DNA of 38,451 nt, taken from NCBI GenBank assembly GCA_902727895.1, contig CACVAP010000035.1, positions 1 to 38,451 of the forward strand. The letters run 5' to 3'. Source of the stretch: an uncultured Sulfurovum sp. (GTDB lineage Bacteria; Campylobacterota; Campylobacteria; Campylobacterales; Sulfurovaceae). The notes under the pieces are model-generated. The model was given only the letters and a program-made list of their open reading frames with translations. It did not search any database and had not been told where the DNA came from. The position numbers were made by a program, and so were the translations under genes. Positions 1-6,475 of the stretch are shown here, piece after piece (position 1 is the stretch's first letter; each line of letters starts with the position of its first letter).

Positions 1-79
1 CTCTATATTTCGGATGATTCTTTTTTATATCGTTTAAATTAGCTTCTTCTAACTTATTTATTTTCTCTACTCTTTTCAT
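1..79 (-). CDS. Possible partial CDS, N-terminus only
   Basis: An open frame begins at an ATG whose complement is at 77-79 and runs off the left edge after 26 codons, starting MKRVEKINKLEEANLNDIKK. It is lysine- and glutamate-rich and probably helical. There is only a weak ribosome site upstream. It is divergent from the Crp/Fnr-type gene at 216, with the palindrome at 148-166 between them. The N-terminus is too short to assign; such charged starts occur in IS630-type transposases among others, but that is a guess. It may not be a real gene. Confidence 0.3.
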   Translation of the reverse strand, partial: MKRVEKINKLEEANLNDIKKNHPKYR

Positions 80-147
80 TCTGATATTTTATCTTATTTT
101 GAATTTAATTTTAGGTAGGTACTTATTAGCATTTCTCTGCGAAAAAT

Positions 148-186
148 AAGAACAAAAATTGTTCTTTTTAGTTAAGTAAGTATAAT
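148..186 (+). promoter_or_regulatory. Promoter with 19-bp palindromic operator for the 216 regulator
   Basis: A perfect inverted repeat AAGAACAA / TTGTTCTT separated by AAA covers 148-166. Its right arm contains TTGTTC (159-164), which serves as a plausible -35 element 16 bp before a perfect TATAAT (181-186). A protein bound to the palindrome would block the promoter, so repression or autoregulation is likely. The palindrome does not resemble the classical TTGAT-N4-ATCAA Fnr site. It lies in a divergent intergenic region and could also affect the leftward frame at 1-79. Confidence 0.5.
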
Positions 187-215
187 AAAATAAAAAGTAT
201 ATTATTAGGATTTCG

Positions 216-983
216 ATGCGAGAAGATTCACCGTATTATGAACAAAGTTTAGAGGTCATGCGTAACTCTTTATTATTTAAAAATTTAGAAGAAGATTTTT
301 TAAAAGAGACGCTCTCTTGGTTTGAGTTAAAACATTTAAAAAAGGGAACAGTTATTGACTCGGAGGAGACCTTAAATTGGATGTATATGCCAATTTCTGG
401 TCGGGTTAAAGCTTCACAAGTAAATTCGTATACAGGAAAAGAGTACATTATTCTTTTGCTTTCTGCTGGTGATATTTTTGATGTTATTGCTCTTTTGGAA
501 AAACGCGAACATATAGTCATATTAGAAGCCATAGATAATGTAGATAATGTAGATAATGTAGATAATGTAGATATTTTACGGGTGAATGCTGATGCTGCTA
601 GAGTATGGTTAGACGAACATCCTCAGTTTAATAAAAACTTTTTACCTTATCTTGGAAAACGAATGCGTTATCTCGAAGAGAATGCTACAGATTTAGCATT
701 GTCAGATACAACTACGCGACTTTCTAAACTTATTCTACGAAATATTGATGAAGTAGAATCCTCTAAAACGAACAATCATACAGTCTCTTTAATTGACGAT
801 TTATCCAATGATATTATGGCTAAGATGATAGGCTCAGTCAGGGCTGTGGTTAATCGAAGTATTCAAATATTGAAAAGTGATGAAATCCTTGAAACAAGCC
901 GTAAAGATAAACGGGTCAAAAATTTAAAAGAACTTATTCAGCGTTGTGAAGATACTCCTTTTAATAAAATAGCCAAGAAATAA
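216..983 (+). CDS. Crp/Fnr-family transcriptional regulator
   Basis: The 255-residue protein has an N-terminal cyclic-nucleotide-binding-type beta-roll (about residues 15-125), a long dimerisation helix (about 125-160) and a C-terminal winged helix (about 190-250) with the segment SNDIMAKMIGSVRAVVNRSI, where the family has its recognition helix. Proteins of this family sense small ligands, haem or redox state and bind promoter palindromes; the ligand here cannot be told. There are no cysteines in an Fnr-type Fe-S arrangement. The ATG at 216 is preceded by AGGA at 207-210. An unusual DNV tandem repeat (residues 107-118) sits at the end of the sensor domain. A palindromic operator lies over the promoter and a hairpin terminator follows the stop. 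The outer-membrane gene downstream at 1100 is separate but could be a target. Confidence 0.85.
   Translation: MREDSPYYEQSLEVMRNSLLFKNLEEDFLKETLSWFELKHLKKGTVIDSEETLNWMYMPISGRVKASQVNSYTGKEYIILLLSAGDIFDVIALLEKREHIVILEAIDNVDNVDNVDNVDILRVNADAARVWLDEHPQFNKNFLPYLGKRMRYLEENATDLALSDTTTRLSKLILRNIDEVESSKTNNHTVSLIDDLSNDIMAKMIGSVRAVVNRSIQILKSDEILETSRKDKRVKNLKELIQRCEDTPFNKIAKK
534..569 (+). repeat. 9-bp tandem repeat, four copies, inside the regulator gene
   Basis: GATAATGTA is repeated four times without error and followed by a partial copy (GATA). Because the unit is 9 bp, gain or loss of copies inserts or deletes Asp-Asn-Val without shifting the frame. The repeat falls where the beta-roll meets the long helix of the regulator. 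Confidence 0.9.
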
Positions 984-1013
984 AATTAGTTACTATTTAT
1001 TCTCATACTAACA

Positions 1014-1048
1014 TCTGCTACTTAAGTAGCAGACAACTTTCTTTTTTT
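1014..1048 (+). terminator. Intrinsic terminator after the Crp/Fnr gene
   Basis: The perfect palindrome TCTGCTACTTAAGTAGCAGA (1014-1033) can form an 8-bp stem with a TTAA loop. It is followed by a T-rich tract ending in seven T residues near 1042-1048. Confidence 0.7.
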
Positions 1049-1099
1049 CACCTATACTTTCGTCATAAAATAAAATATTATAAAACATAGGAATATAAA

Positions 1100-2269
1100 A
1101 TGACAAAATTAAAATTATCTGTTTTAACAGCAGGTATCATATTTACTGTACAAGGTATCAATGCCATTGAAATGACAGATTATAAAGTTGTTGAAGGAAC
1201 TTACGAGGAAGCATATATTAATGGTGCTTTAACCATTGAAGGTGGAAATCAAGATCAAACCAGTTATAACGGACACTTAGATGCCAATACAAAAACCATA
1301 CATACAACAGCACCTTACTCATGGGAGTTCTCGCTTCAAGGTAATAGCGACTTTTCAAAAGGTGCAACAGATGGAGACAGCAGTGAGAAAAGTTATGATG
1401 TAGGAGCTTCAACAAGATTTGATAAATACCTTTATAATGATGACACTTGGTTTGTTTATGGTGGTGGTGATTTAGGTTATCGTAAACAGGTAACAGCAGA
1501 TGAAGCTGATGATCCATTTGTAAAAGTGGGTGCAGGTATGGGTTATGGTCGTATGTACGATGCAACACCTTTAGCTGTAGCATTTAGGATTGTTGAAGAC
1601 CTTCAATCTTATAAAATTTTAAGTAAAGGTATTTCAGATGAGGGTATGTTAGCTTTAGCCAAAGTAATAGACTTGGAAGAAGAATATATTAGTAAACATG
1701 GTTTAGCTGACTATAAAAAATATTGGTACACTGATATGGAAAAATCATTAAAAGCAACAGGTGCTTTAGCTTCTGACTCATTGGGTGCATTTGGTATTGT
1801 AAGAATTAATGAAATTATTGATCTTGAAAAAATCTCTGGAAGATTCCATGGTTGGAAAGTAAGAGGTGGTTTAGGAGAAATTATTTCCAACTTTGATGGT
1901 GTAAGTGAAAGCACAACGGTTGATGCAGAGTTTGAATATGGTTTACCAATAGGTTATGAATCACAGTTTACTGAAAGAGCAATTTTTTCAAAAGTATTGG
2001 ATGACAAAGAACCAATTGATTTTCAATTTACAAATACAGCATCATATACTTATGAATTAGCAGATAGAGTAGATTGGGAAAATGCATGGACTTTAGGATA
2101 TGATGCTTATGATCAAGGTGATGATGTTATTACCAATACACTTTCAACTGGGTTTAGATACTACTTAGCAAATAGATTAACAGTTGATACAACATTGTCT
2201 TTAAGTAAAACAAATGGAACGAATGGTCAGAGTATAGAAACTCCTGAATGGGACAGTTTCCACCTTTAA
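1100..2269 (+). pseudogene. Outer-membrane beta-barrel protein gene, 3' end split off by IS110 insertion
   Basis: The frame encodes 389 residues. It starts with a signal peptide (MTKLKLSVLTAGIIFTVQGINA, cleavage about residue 22). A long body of alternating hydrophobic and aromatic residues follows, typical of an outer-membrane barrel (for example around TASYTYELADRVDWENAWTL). AGGA at 1089-1092 supports the ATG. The present stop at 2267-2269 lies inside the IS-derived sequence, and the protein ends SFHL rather than with the aromatic terminal strand expected of a barrel. The natural C-terminus (VYLYYTSKFFTGVRYRLK) is in frame on the other side of the IS at 3517-3579. The truncated barrel would lack its closing strand and its assembly signal for the BAM machinery, so it is probably non-functional. 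The exact transport or adhesion role is unknown. Confidence 0.8.
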
Positions 2270-2284
2270 AATCACTTAAAAAAC

Positions 2285-3289
2285 CTAAGAAGGTTTCTGT
2301 AAATTATTCCATTTTTCATAGCGTGTTTCATCATACAACGTATTTGTTTTGTATAAAGAATAGGTAATAGTCACAATCTTTCTCATCACAGCAATTTGAG
2401 CAGAGGTTGTATGCTTACCATTGGTTTTTAACCTATCAAAAAAATTCCTCATTTCAGCATTGTATTGAATAGAAATAAGTGTTCCCATAAAAAGTGTATT
2501 CCGAATAAGTTTAGAGCCTTGCTTAGATATACGTGATTTCTTATGTATGGATGAACCTGAACTTATTTCTATTGGGTCAAGACCAGCAAGTGCTGTTATT
2601 TCTTTTGCTGATGCATCTTTATATCTCATAAAAAACTCAAGTAAGACAATACCTGACAAATTACCAACACCCTTAAATGAAGTAATAGACTCTAACTGTT
2701 TTTTGTATTTTGGCACAAGTGCAATGAGTCCAAGCATTTTTTCTACTATCTCTTTTTCTTCTTTTTTTAAAGCTTTTATTTTAGAACGTAATTTACGTAC
2801 TATAAATACTTCATCTTCTCTAGCCAGTGAAGCTTCTAGTTGATTTGTTTTTACCACACGTTCACGTACAAGTGACTTATAGTAACGTATATGGTTCTGT
2901 AGCTGTATTTGAGCTACATCATGAGTTGGGATAGATATATTTTCTTTGTTGGCTATTGTATGCATACGATAAAGCATTCTTGCATCTACAATATCTGTTT
3001 TGTTTCTGTTTTTAGTAGTCTTCGCAAAGGCTGCACTTTGTGAAGGTTTTACTATAAAACAAGAAATATTGTTGTCATGACAATATTTTTTAATTGTTGT
3101 CCAATAACTACCTGTTGGCTCATAAATCCAAACCAAACTACTAGTTGTGTTTCCATATAATTTTTTGAGTTTAGCAGTGAGCTTTTTTAACCCTTGTTTT
3201 GTATTATCTATTTCTAAATCGATATTGCCTTTAGGTATATATACTTGAAGACTTGATTTAGAGATATCTATTCCGATATAATCATTCAT
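2285..3289 (-). CDS. IS110-family transposase (bridge-RNA-type recombinase)
   Basis: The 334-residue protein begins MNDYIGIDISKSSLQVYIP, the RuvC-like DEDD domain start of IS110 transposases with the first acidic residue in GIDISK. Further acidic positions follow in the WIYEPTGSYW and KTDIVDARML segments. The C-terminal Transposase_20 domain includes SFKGVGNLSGIVLL and the segment ALAGLDPIEISSG, which leads to the catalytic serine region. The length is normal for the family. A strong AGGAGG at 3293-3299 fixes the start. In characterised relatives (IS621) the enzyme uses an RNA from the element's own non-coding end to pair with target and donor DNA. The gene looks intact, so the element may still be active. 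Confidence 0.92.
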   Translation of the reverse strand: MNDYIGIDISKSSLQVYIPKGNIDLEIDNTKQGLKKLTAKLKKLYGNTTSSLVWIYEPTGSYWTTIKKYCHDNNISCFIVKPSQSAAFAKTTKNRNKTDIVDARMLYRMHTIANKENISIPTHDVAQIQLQNHIRYYKSLVRERVVKTNQLEASLAREDEVFIVRKLRSKIKALKKEEKEIVEKMLGLIALVPKYKKQLESITSFKGVGNLSGIVLLEFFMRYKDASAKEITALAGLDPIEISSGSSIHKKSRISKQGSKLIRNTLFMGTLISIQYNAEMRNFFDRLKTNGKHTTSAQIAVMRKIVTITYSLYKTNTLYDETRYEKWNNLQKPS

Positions 3290-3299
3290 AGGAACCTCC

Positions 3300-3480
3300 T
3301 TTTATTTGGAGAGTTCGGTAGGGTCACATATTATTTGACCTGATCATCGAACCTTGCTTTGACTCGTCAAATTCGGTCTACTTTATGTGACCCTGTTTCC
3401 ACTCAAGCTTCTTAGGTTCGATTGTTTAACTGTCCCACAGGCTAATACTTTTTATATCGCCTCGGCTAATTCCAACTTAT
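3300..3480 (-). ncRNA. Candidate bridge RNA of the IS110 element
   Basis: The roughly 225-bp non-coding region upstream of the transposase is rich in nested stems. One hairpin pairs 3321-3330 (GGGTCACATA) with 3384-3393. Inside it 3333-3339 pairs with 3366-3372, enclosing a 26-nt loop. A second hairpin closes with CCTGT/ACAGG (3437-3441 with 3392-3396). In the RNA, the two sides of its large loop read TGGGACAGTT (from 3437-3428) and GTGGAAAC (from 3402-3395). Together these match opposite strands of the contiguous site 2249-2263 at the insertion point. This is the architecture known for IS110 bridge RNAs. The RNA ends, the promoter and which loop is target- or donor-binding are inferred and not resolved. 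Confidence 0.6.
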
Positions 3481-3516
3481 CGTGAACTCTCACTTTTATT
3501 TTATCCTAATTGCTTC

Positions 3517-3579
3517 TTTAGAGTGTATTTGTATTATACGAGTAAATTCTTTACTGGTGTAAGATACCGTTTAAAATAA
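3517..3579 (+). pseudogene. Displaced C-terminal end of the outer-membrane protein gene
   Basis: In the frame ending at TAA 3577-3579 the sequence reads VYLYYTSKFFTGVRYRLK, with alternating aromatic and polar residues typical of the last two strands of an outer-membrane barrel. It has no start codon of its own and lies immediately beyond the IS110 element. It is followed by a terminator hairpin, as expected for the original gene's end. Confidence 0.75.
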
Positions 3580-3591
3580 TAGTTATATAGC

Positions 3592-3630
3592 ATACAAGGG
3601 GACTTCTCCTTGTATCAGTTATTTTTCTTT
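3592..3630 (+). terminator. Intrinsic terminator of the original outer-membrane gene
   Basis: ATACAAGG (3592-3599) pairs with CCTTGTAT (3608-3615) around an 8-nt loop and is followed by a T-rich tract (TTATTTTTCTTT). Confidence 0.65.
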
Positions 3631-3635
3631 GATTG

Positions 3636-3840
3636 ACCTTCGTTATGATAAGCTGTCTAAAATATAAACACCCTAAGCAAATAAGAAATCAAAAAAAAGA
3701 CTATAATATAATCATATCTACTCCAAAGGTACTTTATGAGCAAGCAAACCATTAAAACTTCAGGGTTTGCTCTGGCTAAGGGAAAAAAGCTAACAGGTGT
3801 ATCGAGGCTATTTTTCAGGGTGAAGGTTGAGCCAAAGTAG
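3636..3840 (+). pseudogene. Duplicated promoter and first 22 codons of the phosphatase-kinase gene
   Basis: Bases 3692-3799 match 6432-6539 with a single difference (3769 G versus 6509 T). The copy includes the TATAAT box (3702-3707), the ribosome site and codons 1-21 of the PP2C-kinase gene. Upstream, 3658-3691 is a more diverged copy, and 3636-3651 matches 6310-6325 (15 of 16), the middle of the palindrome before the neighbouring ATPase gene. After 3799 the identity stops abruptly. The frame from ATG 3736 then continues for 13 unrelated codons to a TAG at 3838-3840, giving a 34-residue peptide. It is a truncated duplicate. The retained promoter may still be active and would drive a short peptide. 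Confidence 0.8.
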
Positions 3841-3972
3841 AGGGTGGATTTAGAGAAGTTTGGAAAGTATATGAATCTTTCATAAGTCTAATTAACTTAA
3901 ATTCACCATCGTAACAAGGGAACAAATATTCCACTCCTCTATTTTAAAAAACCGAAAAACTTCATTTATAAA

Positions 3973-4533
3973 TTAAGCAGATTGTTTAAAATCATGCCAT
4001 GCCTGCAAGACAACTTTCTCTTCAAATTTAACACCATCGGTATGCATCACCACATCAATAATATCTTCAAAGACTGACATCTCAACTTTAGTATCTTTTG
4101 CTAGTAAAAAAGCTTTGTTTAGAGGTAATGGATTTACATAAATTTCATCTATTTTTTCTTTAATAGAGGAAGGAACTTCTTTATTTGGATTTATTTTTTG
4201 AATAAATGTTTTAATTTTTTCACGTTCTTTGTCTGAAAAATTTTTGTCACTAGAAGCACAAGAAGTTGCAACAGCTTCTATGGCAACAATAGCTTCCCAA
4301 TATTCCTCCATAGATGTTAAGTTATTAAATGTACTAGATAACTCTTTTTTTAGAGCATCTATTTCGCTAAGAACTTTTACTTCTTCTTTAGGTTCTATTT
4401 TTTCTTCAGTTTCTACTTTTTCTTCAATCTTTAGCTTTTCCTGTAGTACCTCTTTAACTTCTTTGTTTTCTTCTTTTGTATCTTTGTTAAAAATACCGAA
4501 TACACTGTTACTTAATTTACTTAAAAAGCTCAT
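3973..4533 (-). CDS. TerB-like domain protein with charged N-terminal region
   Basis: The 186-residue protein has a short amphipathic start (MSFLSKLSNSVFGIFN). Residues about 17-65 are a highly charged, Glu/Lys-rich probable coiled region. The rest is an all-helical domain (about 75-186) with two acidic helices (ASSDKNFSDKEREKIKTFI and DIIDVVMHTDGVKFEEKVVL). Paired acidic helices of this kind are characteristic of TerB-like proteins, which bind metal at membrane-associated stress complexes. There is no signal peptide or membrane span. AAGGA precedes the start by 7 nt. TerB-type proteins often accompany PP2C-kinase proteins, and one lies 2 kb away at 6476, so a shared pathway is plausible but unproven. 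Confidence 0.65.
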   Translation of the reverse strand: MSFLSKLSNSVFGIFNKDTKEENKEVKEVLQEKLKIEEKVETEEKIEPKEEVKVLSEIDALKKELSSTFNNLTSMEEYWEAIVAIEAVATSCASSDKNFSDKEREKIKTFIQKINPNKEVPSSIKEKIDEIYVNPLPLNKAFLLAKDTKVEMSVFEDIIDVVMHTDGVKFEEKVVLQAWHDFKQSA

Positions 4534-4986
4534 ATTTAATCCTTGTTTATATATTTTATCTAATTATATGATAATATTTATAAATATATTAAATAATAAA
4601 ATTAATTTTTAATTTAAAAATATATTTACTTCTTTCACTTTAGATTTTCCAAGACAATTATAAAAATGTAAATATAATAAACTCTTCTATGTTGGAAGAT
4701 GTCATTGGTGTACGGAGGCTATCTTCCAGTCATTAATAGGTGTGTACTTAAAGTAGAGCAAGGCTTCAACAGCCAGTGAAGCACTAAATAGTTCACTATG
4801 ATACTTCGCTCATTTCACTTGATGTTCTTAGAGAAATACACCTTTGCACCGATAATGCTACTTCTCCCCATAGTTTTAGATAAAAGTACGGTTCTGCTGA
4901 CAGGATTATTGATTATTTTGTTTTTATTAGGACTAGTTCACTAATAAGCTATGCTTTCTATTCATACTTTGCTATGAGTAGTTAAT
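4534..4986. other. Intergenic region with decayed sequence
   Basis: This stretch contains the promoter side of the TerB-like gene and then sequence that looks degenerate. Bases 4707-4729 resemble 3796-3818 (19 of 23 identical), and both are followed within 35 bases by AAAGTAGAG. GGAAGAT/ATCTTCC (about 4694-4700 and 4720-4726) is a short inverted repeat around the same segment. One short frame at 4798-4944 is listed separately. No RNA gene was recognised. Confidence 0.5.
4798..4944 (+). CDS. Possible 48-residue membrane peptide or gene remnant
   Basis: The frame opens with ATG 4798 (second ATG at 4822) and encodes a peptide whose second half is very hydrophobic (DKSTVLLTGLLIILFLLGLVH). This fits one transmembrane helix, preceded by another hydrophobic segment (FAPIMLLLPIVL). 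There is no convincing ribosome site. It could be a small membrane protein or the C-terminal relic of a larger one, since the surrounding region looks decayed. Confidence 0.25.
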   Translation: MILRSFHLMFLEKYTFAPIMLLLPIVLDKSTVLLTGLLIILFLLGLVH

Positions 4987-6303
4987 CTAAAACCCCTCTA
5001 TATCCTCAACTGATAAAAGTCGATATTGCACTTCATAGCCATCATATTTTTTAAGTAAATTAATTGACTTTTGAACTAACTCATTTTTATTTAAACGCTT
5101 AGCAGAAAGTTTGACTTCACAGAGAAGTATTTTTTTATCTATCTCATCAATGGCTACTATGTCTATTTCATTTTTATTTCCTCTTTCCCAATAGTTTCCG
5201 ATACTTGTATATGTTTGTTTTTCTTTTAGAAGTTCTATAAAAAGCTTTTCTAAAAATCGTCCTTTAAAAGTAGAAAAATCTCGTTTGATTATTTCTTTTA
5301 ATCGGTCATAAGCTTCTGCTTCTACTATGGATTTGTATTTGTAGATAAATCGAAACCAAAAAGCTAAAAAATTGTCAATAATTTCATATTTTTGTACTTT
5401 TGCATTTACTTTGGAACCCATAGGTTTAACACTCTTTATGATGTTATAATCATTTTCTAGTCGGCTCAGGTGTCCTGATATATTTTTTTCTAAAATAGAT
5501 TCTATTTCTGTTTTGGAAGTTTTAGAAGAGGCAATAAGACTTAAAATAGAAAAATAGGTTCCGTACTCTTTTCCAAATTCTTCTATGAGTCGGTTTTTAC
5601 CTTCTTCTAAAAAGAGTGAATTAGGAGAAATGATTGCATTTATCATTGCTTCTTGATCTAAACTCTCATAGAGAACAAAAAGTTCAATATATTTAGCAAC
5701 GCCTCCTGTCAATACATAGAAGTCGAGTAGGTTTTTAGGGTTATAGGCATTATGGTCTGTAAGTATCTCTTTTAATACAGATACCTTTAAAGGTTTTAAA
5801 TCTATTTTAAAATCTGCTCTGCCAAAAAGTGGCTCTTTTTTATCTTCATATATTTTTTTCATAAGCGAATAGATGGAACCAGAAGCTATAAAATGGATAT
5901 GACTCTGTTCTTTATTGGCATCCCATAGTTTTTGAATAGAAGAGTAAATGGAACTATTAATTCTATGAAACTCTTGAAACTCATCAATAATGAGTGTAAA
6001 TGATTTGGTTTTTCCTAATTCTAGCAGATAAGAAAATAGTTCTTCAAATTTTGTCATTTTCCCAAAAAGGGTAACTTCTAGCTTAGAGCTTATTTCTTCA
6101 CTAAACTCTTCACATAATAGAGCTTCACTTTTTTTTGAAACAAATAAGTATAATGTAGGTTCTTTACTAAATGGTTGTAGTGCTAAAGTAGTTTTTCCTA
6201 CCCTTCTTCGACCAATGAGTATGGTCATAATAGAATGTTTCTTTTTTAGTCTGTCTGCTTTTTTGAGTATGGATAATTCAGTTTCTCTGTTATAAAATTT
6301 CAT
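4987..6303 (-). CDS. ATPase_2/DUF234-type ATPase with winged helix and nuclease-like C-terminus
   Basis: The 438-residue protein has a Walker A motif GRRRVGKTT (31-39) and a Walker B IIDEFQEF (about 105-112), the layout of the ATPase_2 STAND-like group. A winged-helix segment follows (about 250-295, KTSKTEIESILEKNISGHLS). The C-terminal domain carries NEIDIVAID...LLCEVKLS (about 378-402), a PD-(D/E)XK-like pattern. Such proteins are common in archaea and scattered bacteria, and their function is unknown. A paralogue of the same architecture is at 32553. AAAGG at 6310-6314 is the ribosome site, and it lies inside a 37-bp palindrome touching the start codon. Divergent from the PP2C-kinase gene. 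Autoregulation by the winged helix is inferred. Confidence 0.75.
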   Translation of the reverse strand: MKFYNRETELSILKKADRLKKKHSIMTILIGRRRVGKTTLALQPFSKEPTLYLFVSKKSEALLCEEFSEEISSKLEVTLFGKMTKFEELFSYLLELGKTKSFTLIIDEFQEFHRINSSIYSSIQKLWDANKEQSHIHFIASGSIYSLMKKIYEDKKEPLFGRADFKIDLKPLKVSVLKEILTDHNAYNPKNLLDFYVLTGGVAKYIELFVLYESLDQEAMINAIISPNSLFLEEGKNRLIEEFGKEYGTYFSILSLIASSKTSKTEIESILEKNISGHLSRLENDYNIIKSVKPMGSKVNAKVQKYEIIDNFLAFWFRFIYKYKSIVEAEAYDRLKEIIKRDFSTFKGRFLEKLFIELLKEKQTYTSIGNYWERGNKNEIDIVAIDEIDKKILLCEVKLSAKRLNKNELVQKSINLLKKYDGYEVQYRLLSVEDIEGF

Positions 6304-6339
6304 ATAATAACCTTTGTTATGATAACAGTGGTTATTATA
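6303..6339 (-). promoter_or_regulatory. 37-bp nested palindrome over the ATPase ribosome site
   Basis: The outer arms TATAATAACC (6303-6312) and GGTTATTATA (6330-6339) are perfect inverted repeats. The inner 13-bp palindrome TGTTATGATAACA (6315-6327) shares the same centre, 6321. Four ATAAC/GTTAT half-sites result. The ribosome site AAAGG lies in the arm next to the start codon, so the element could act as a DNA operator or as an mRNA hairpin that hides the ribosome site. Confidence 0.7.
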
Positions 6340-6441
6340 ACATAAAAGTCCATTTATAAAAAAGTGAATTTTTTTAATAAAACAACATACCTATGCCCAA
6401 AATATAAACACTCTAGACAATTCAAAAACCCAAAAAAAGAC

Positions 6442-6447
6442 TATAAT
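6442..6447 (+). promoter_or_regulatory. -10 box of the PP2C-kinase gene
   Basis: A perfect TATAAT lies 29 bp before the ATG. The -35 region is A-rich and has no clear consensus. The same box is kept in the duplicated copy at 3702-3707. Confidence 0.5.
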
Positions 6448-6475
6448 ATAATCATATCTACTCCAAAGGTACTTT

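Larger units (their letters stand above)
2261..3516 (-). mobile_element. IS110-family insertion sequence (about 1.26 kb)
   Basis: The element holds one DEDD transposase gene and a long non-coding region on its 5' side. The ends are inferred from the interrupted outer-membrane gene: removing everything between a shared TTC at 2258-2260 and 3514-3516 restores an in-frame C-terminus. The boundaries are uncertain by a few bases, since a TT pair at 2265-2266 and 3518-3519 also restores the frame. No terminal inverted repeat or long target duplication is visible, which is usual for IS110-group elements. A hairpin AAACCT/AGGTTT (2281-2296) lies at the transposase 3' end. Confidence 0.8.

Noticed and set aside
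534-576. Tandem repeat considered as a CRISPR-like array
   Set aside because: The units are 9 bp, contiguous and without spacers, and they lie in frame inside a regulator gene.
1218-1583. Histidine-rich minus-strand frame opposite the outer-membrane gene
   Set aside because: It lies entirely within a well-supported gene with a signal peptide, has no ribosome site, and its composition is that of a reversed coding strand.
3973-4533. Assigning a tellurite-resistance role to the TerB-like gene
   Set aside because: No terC, terD, terZ or terY genes are nearby, so only the domain type can be supported.
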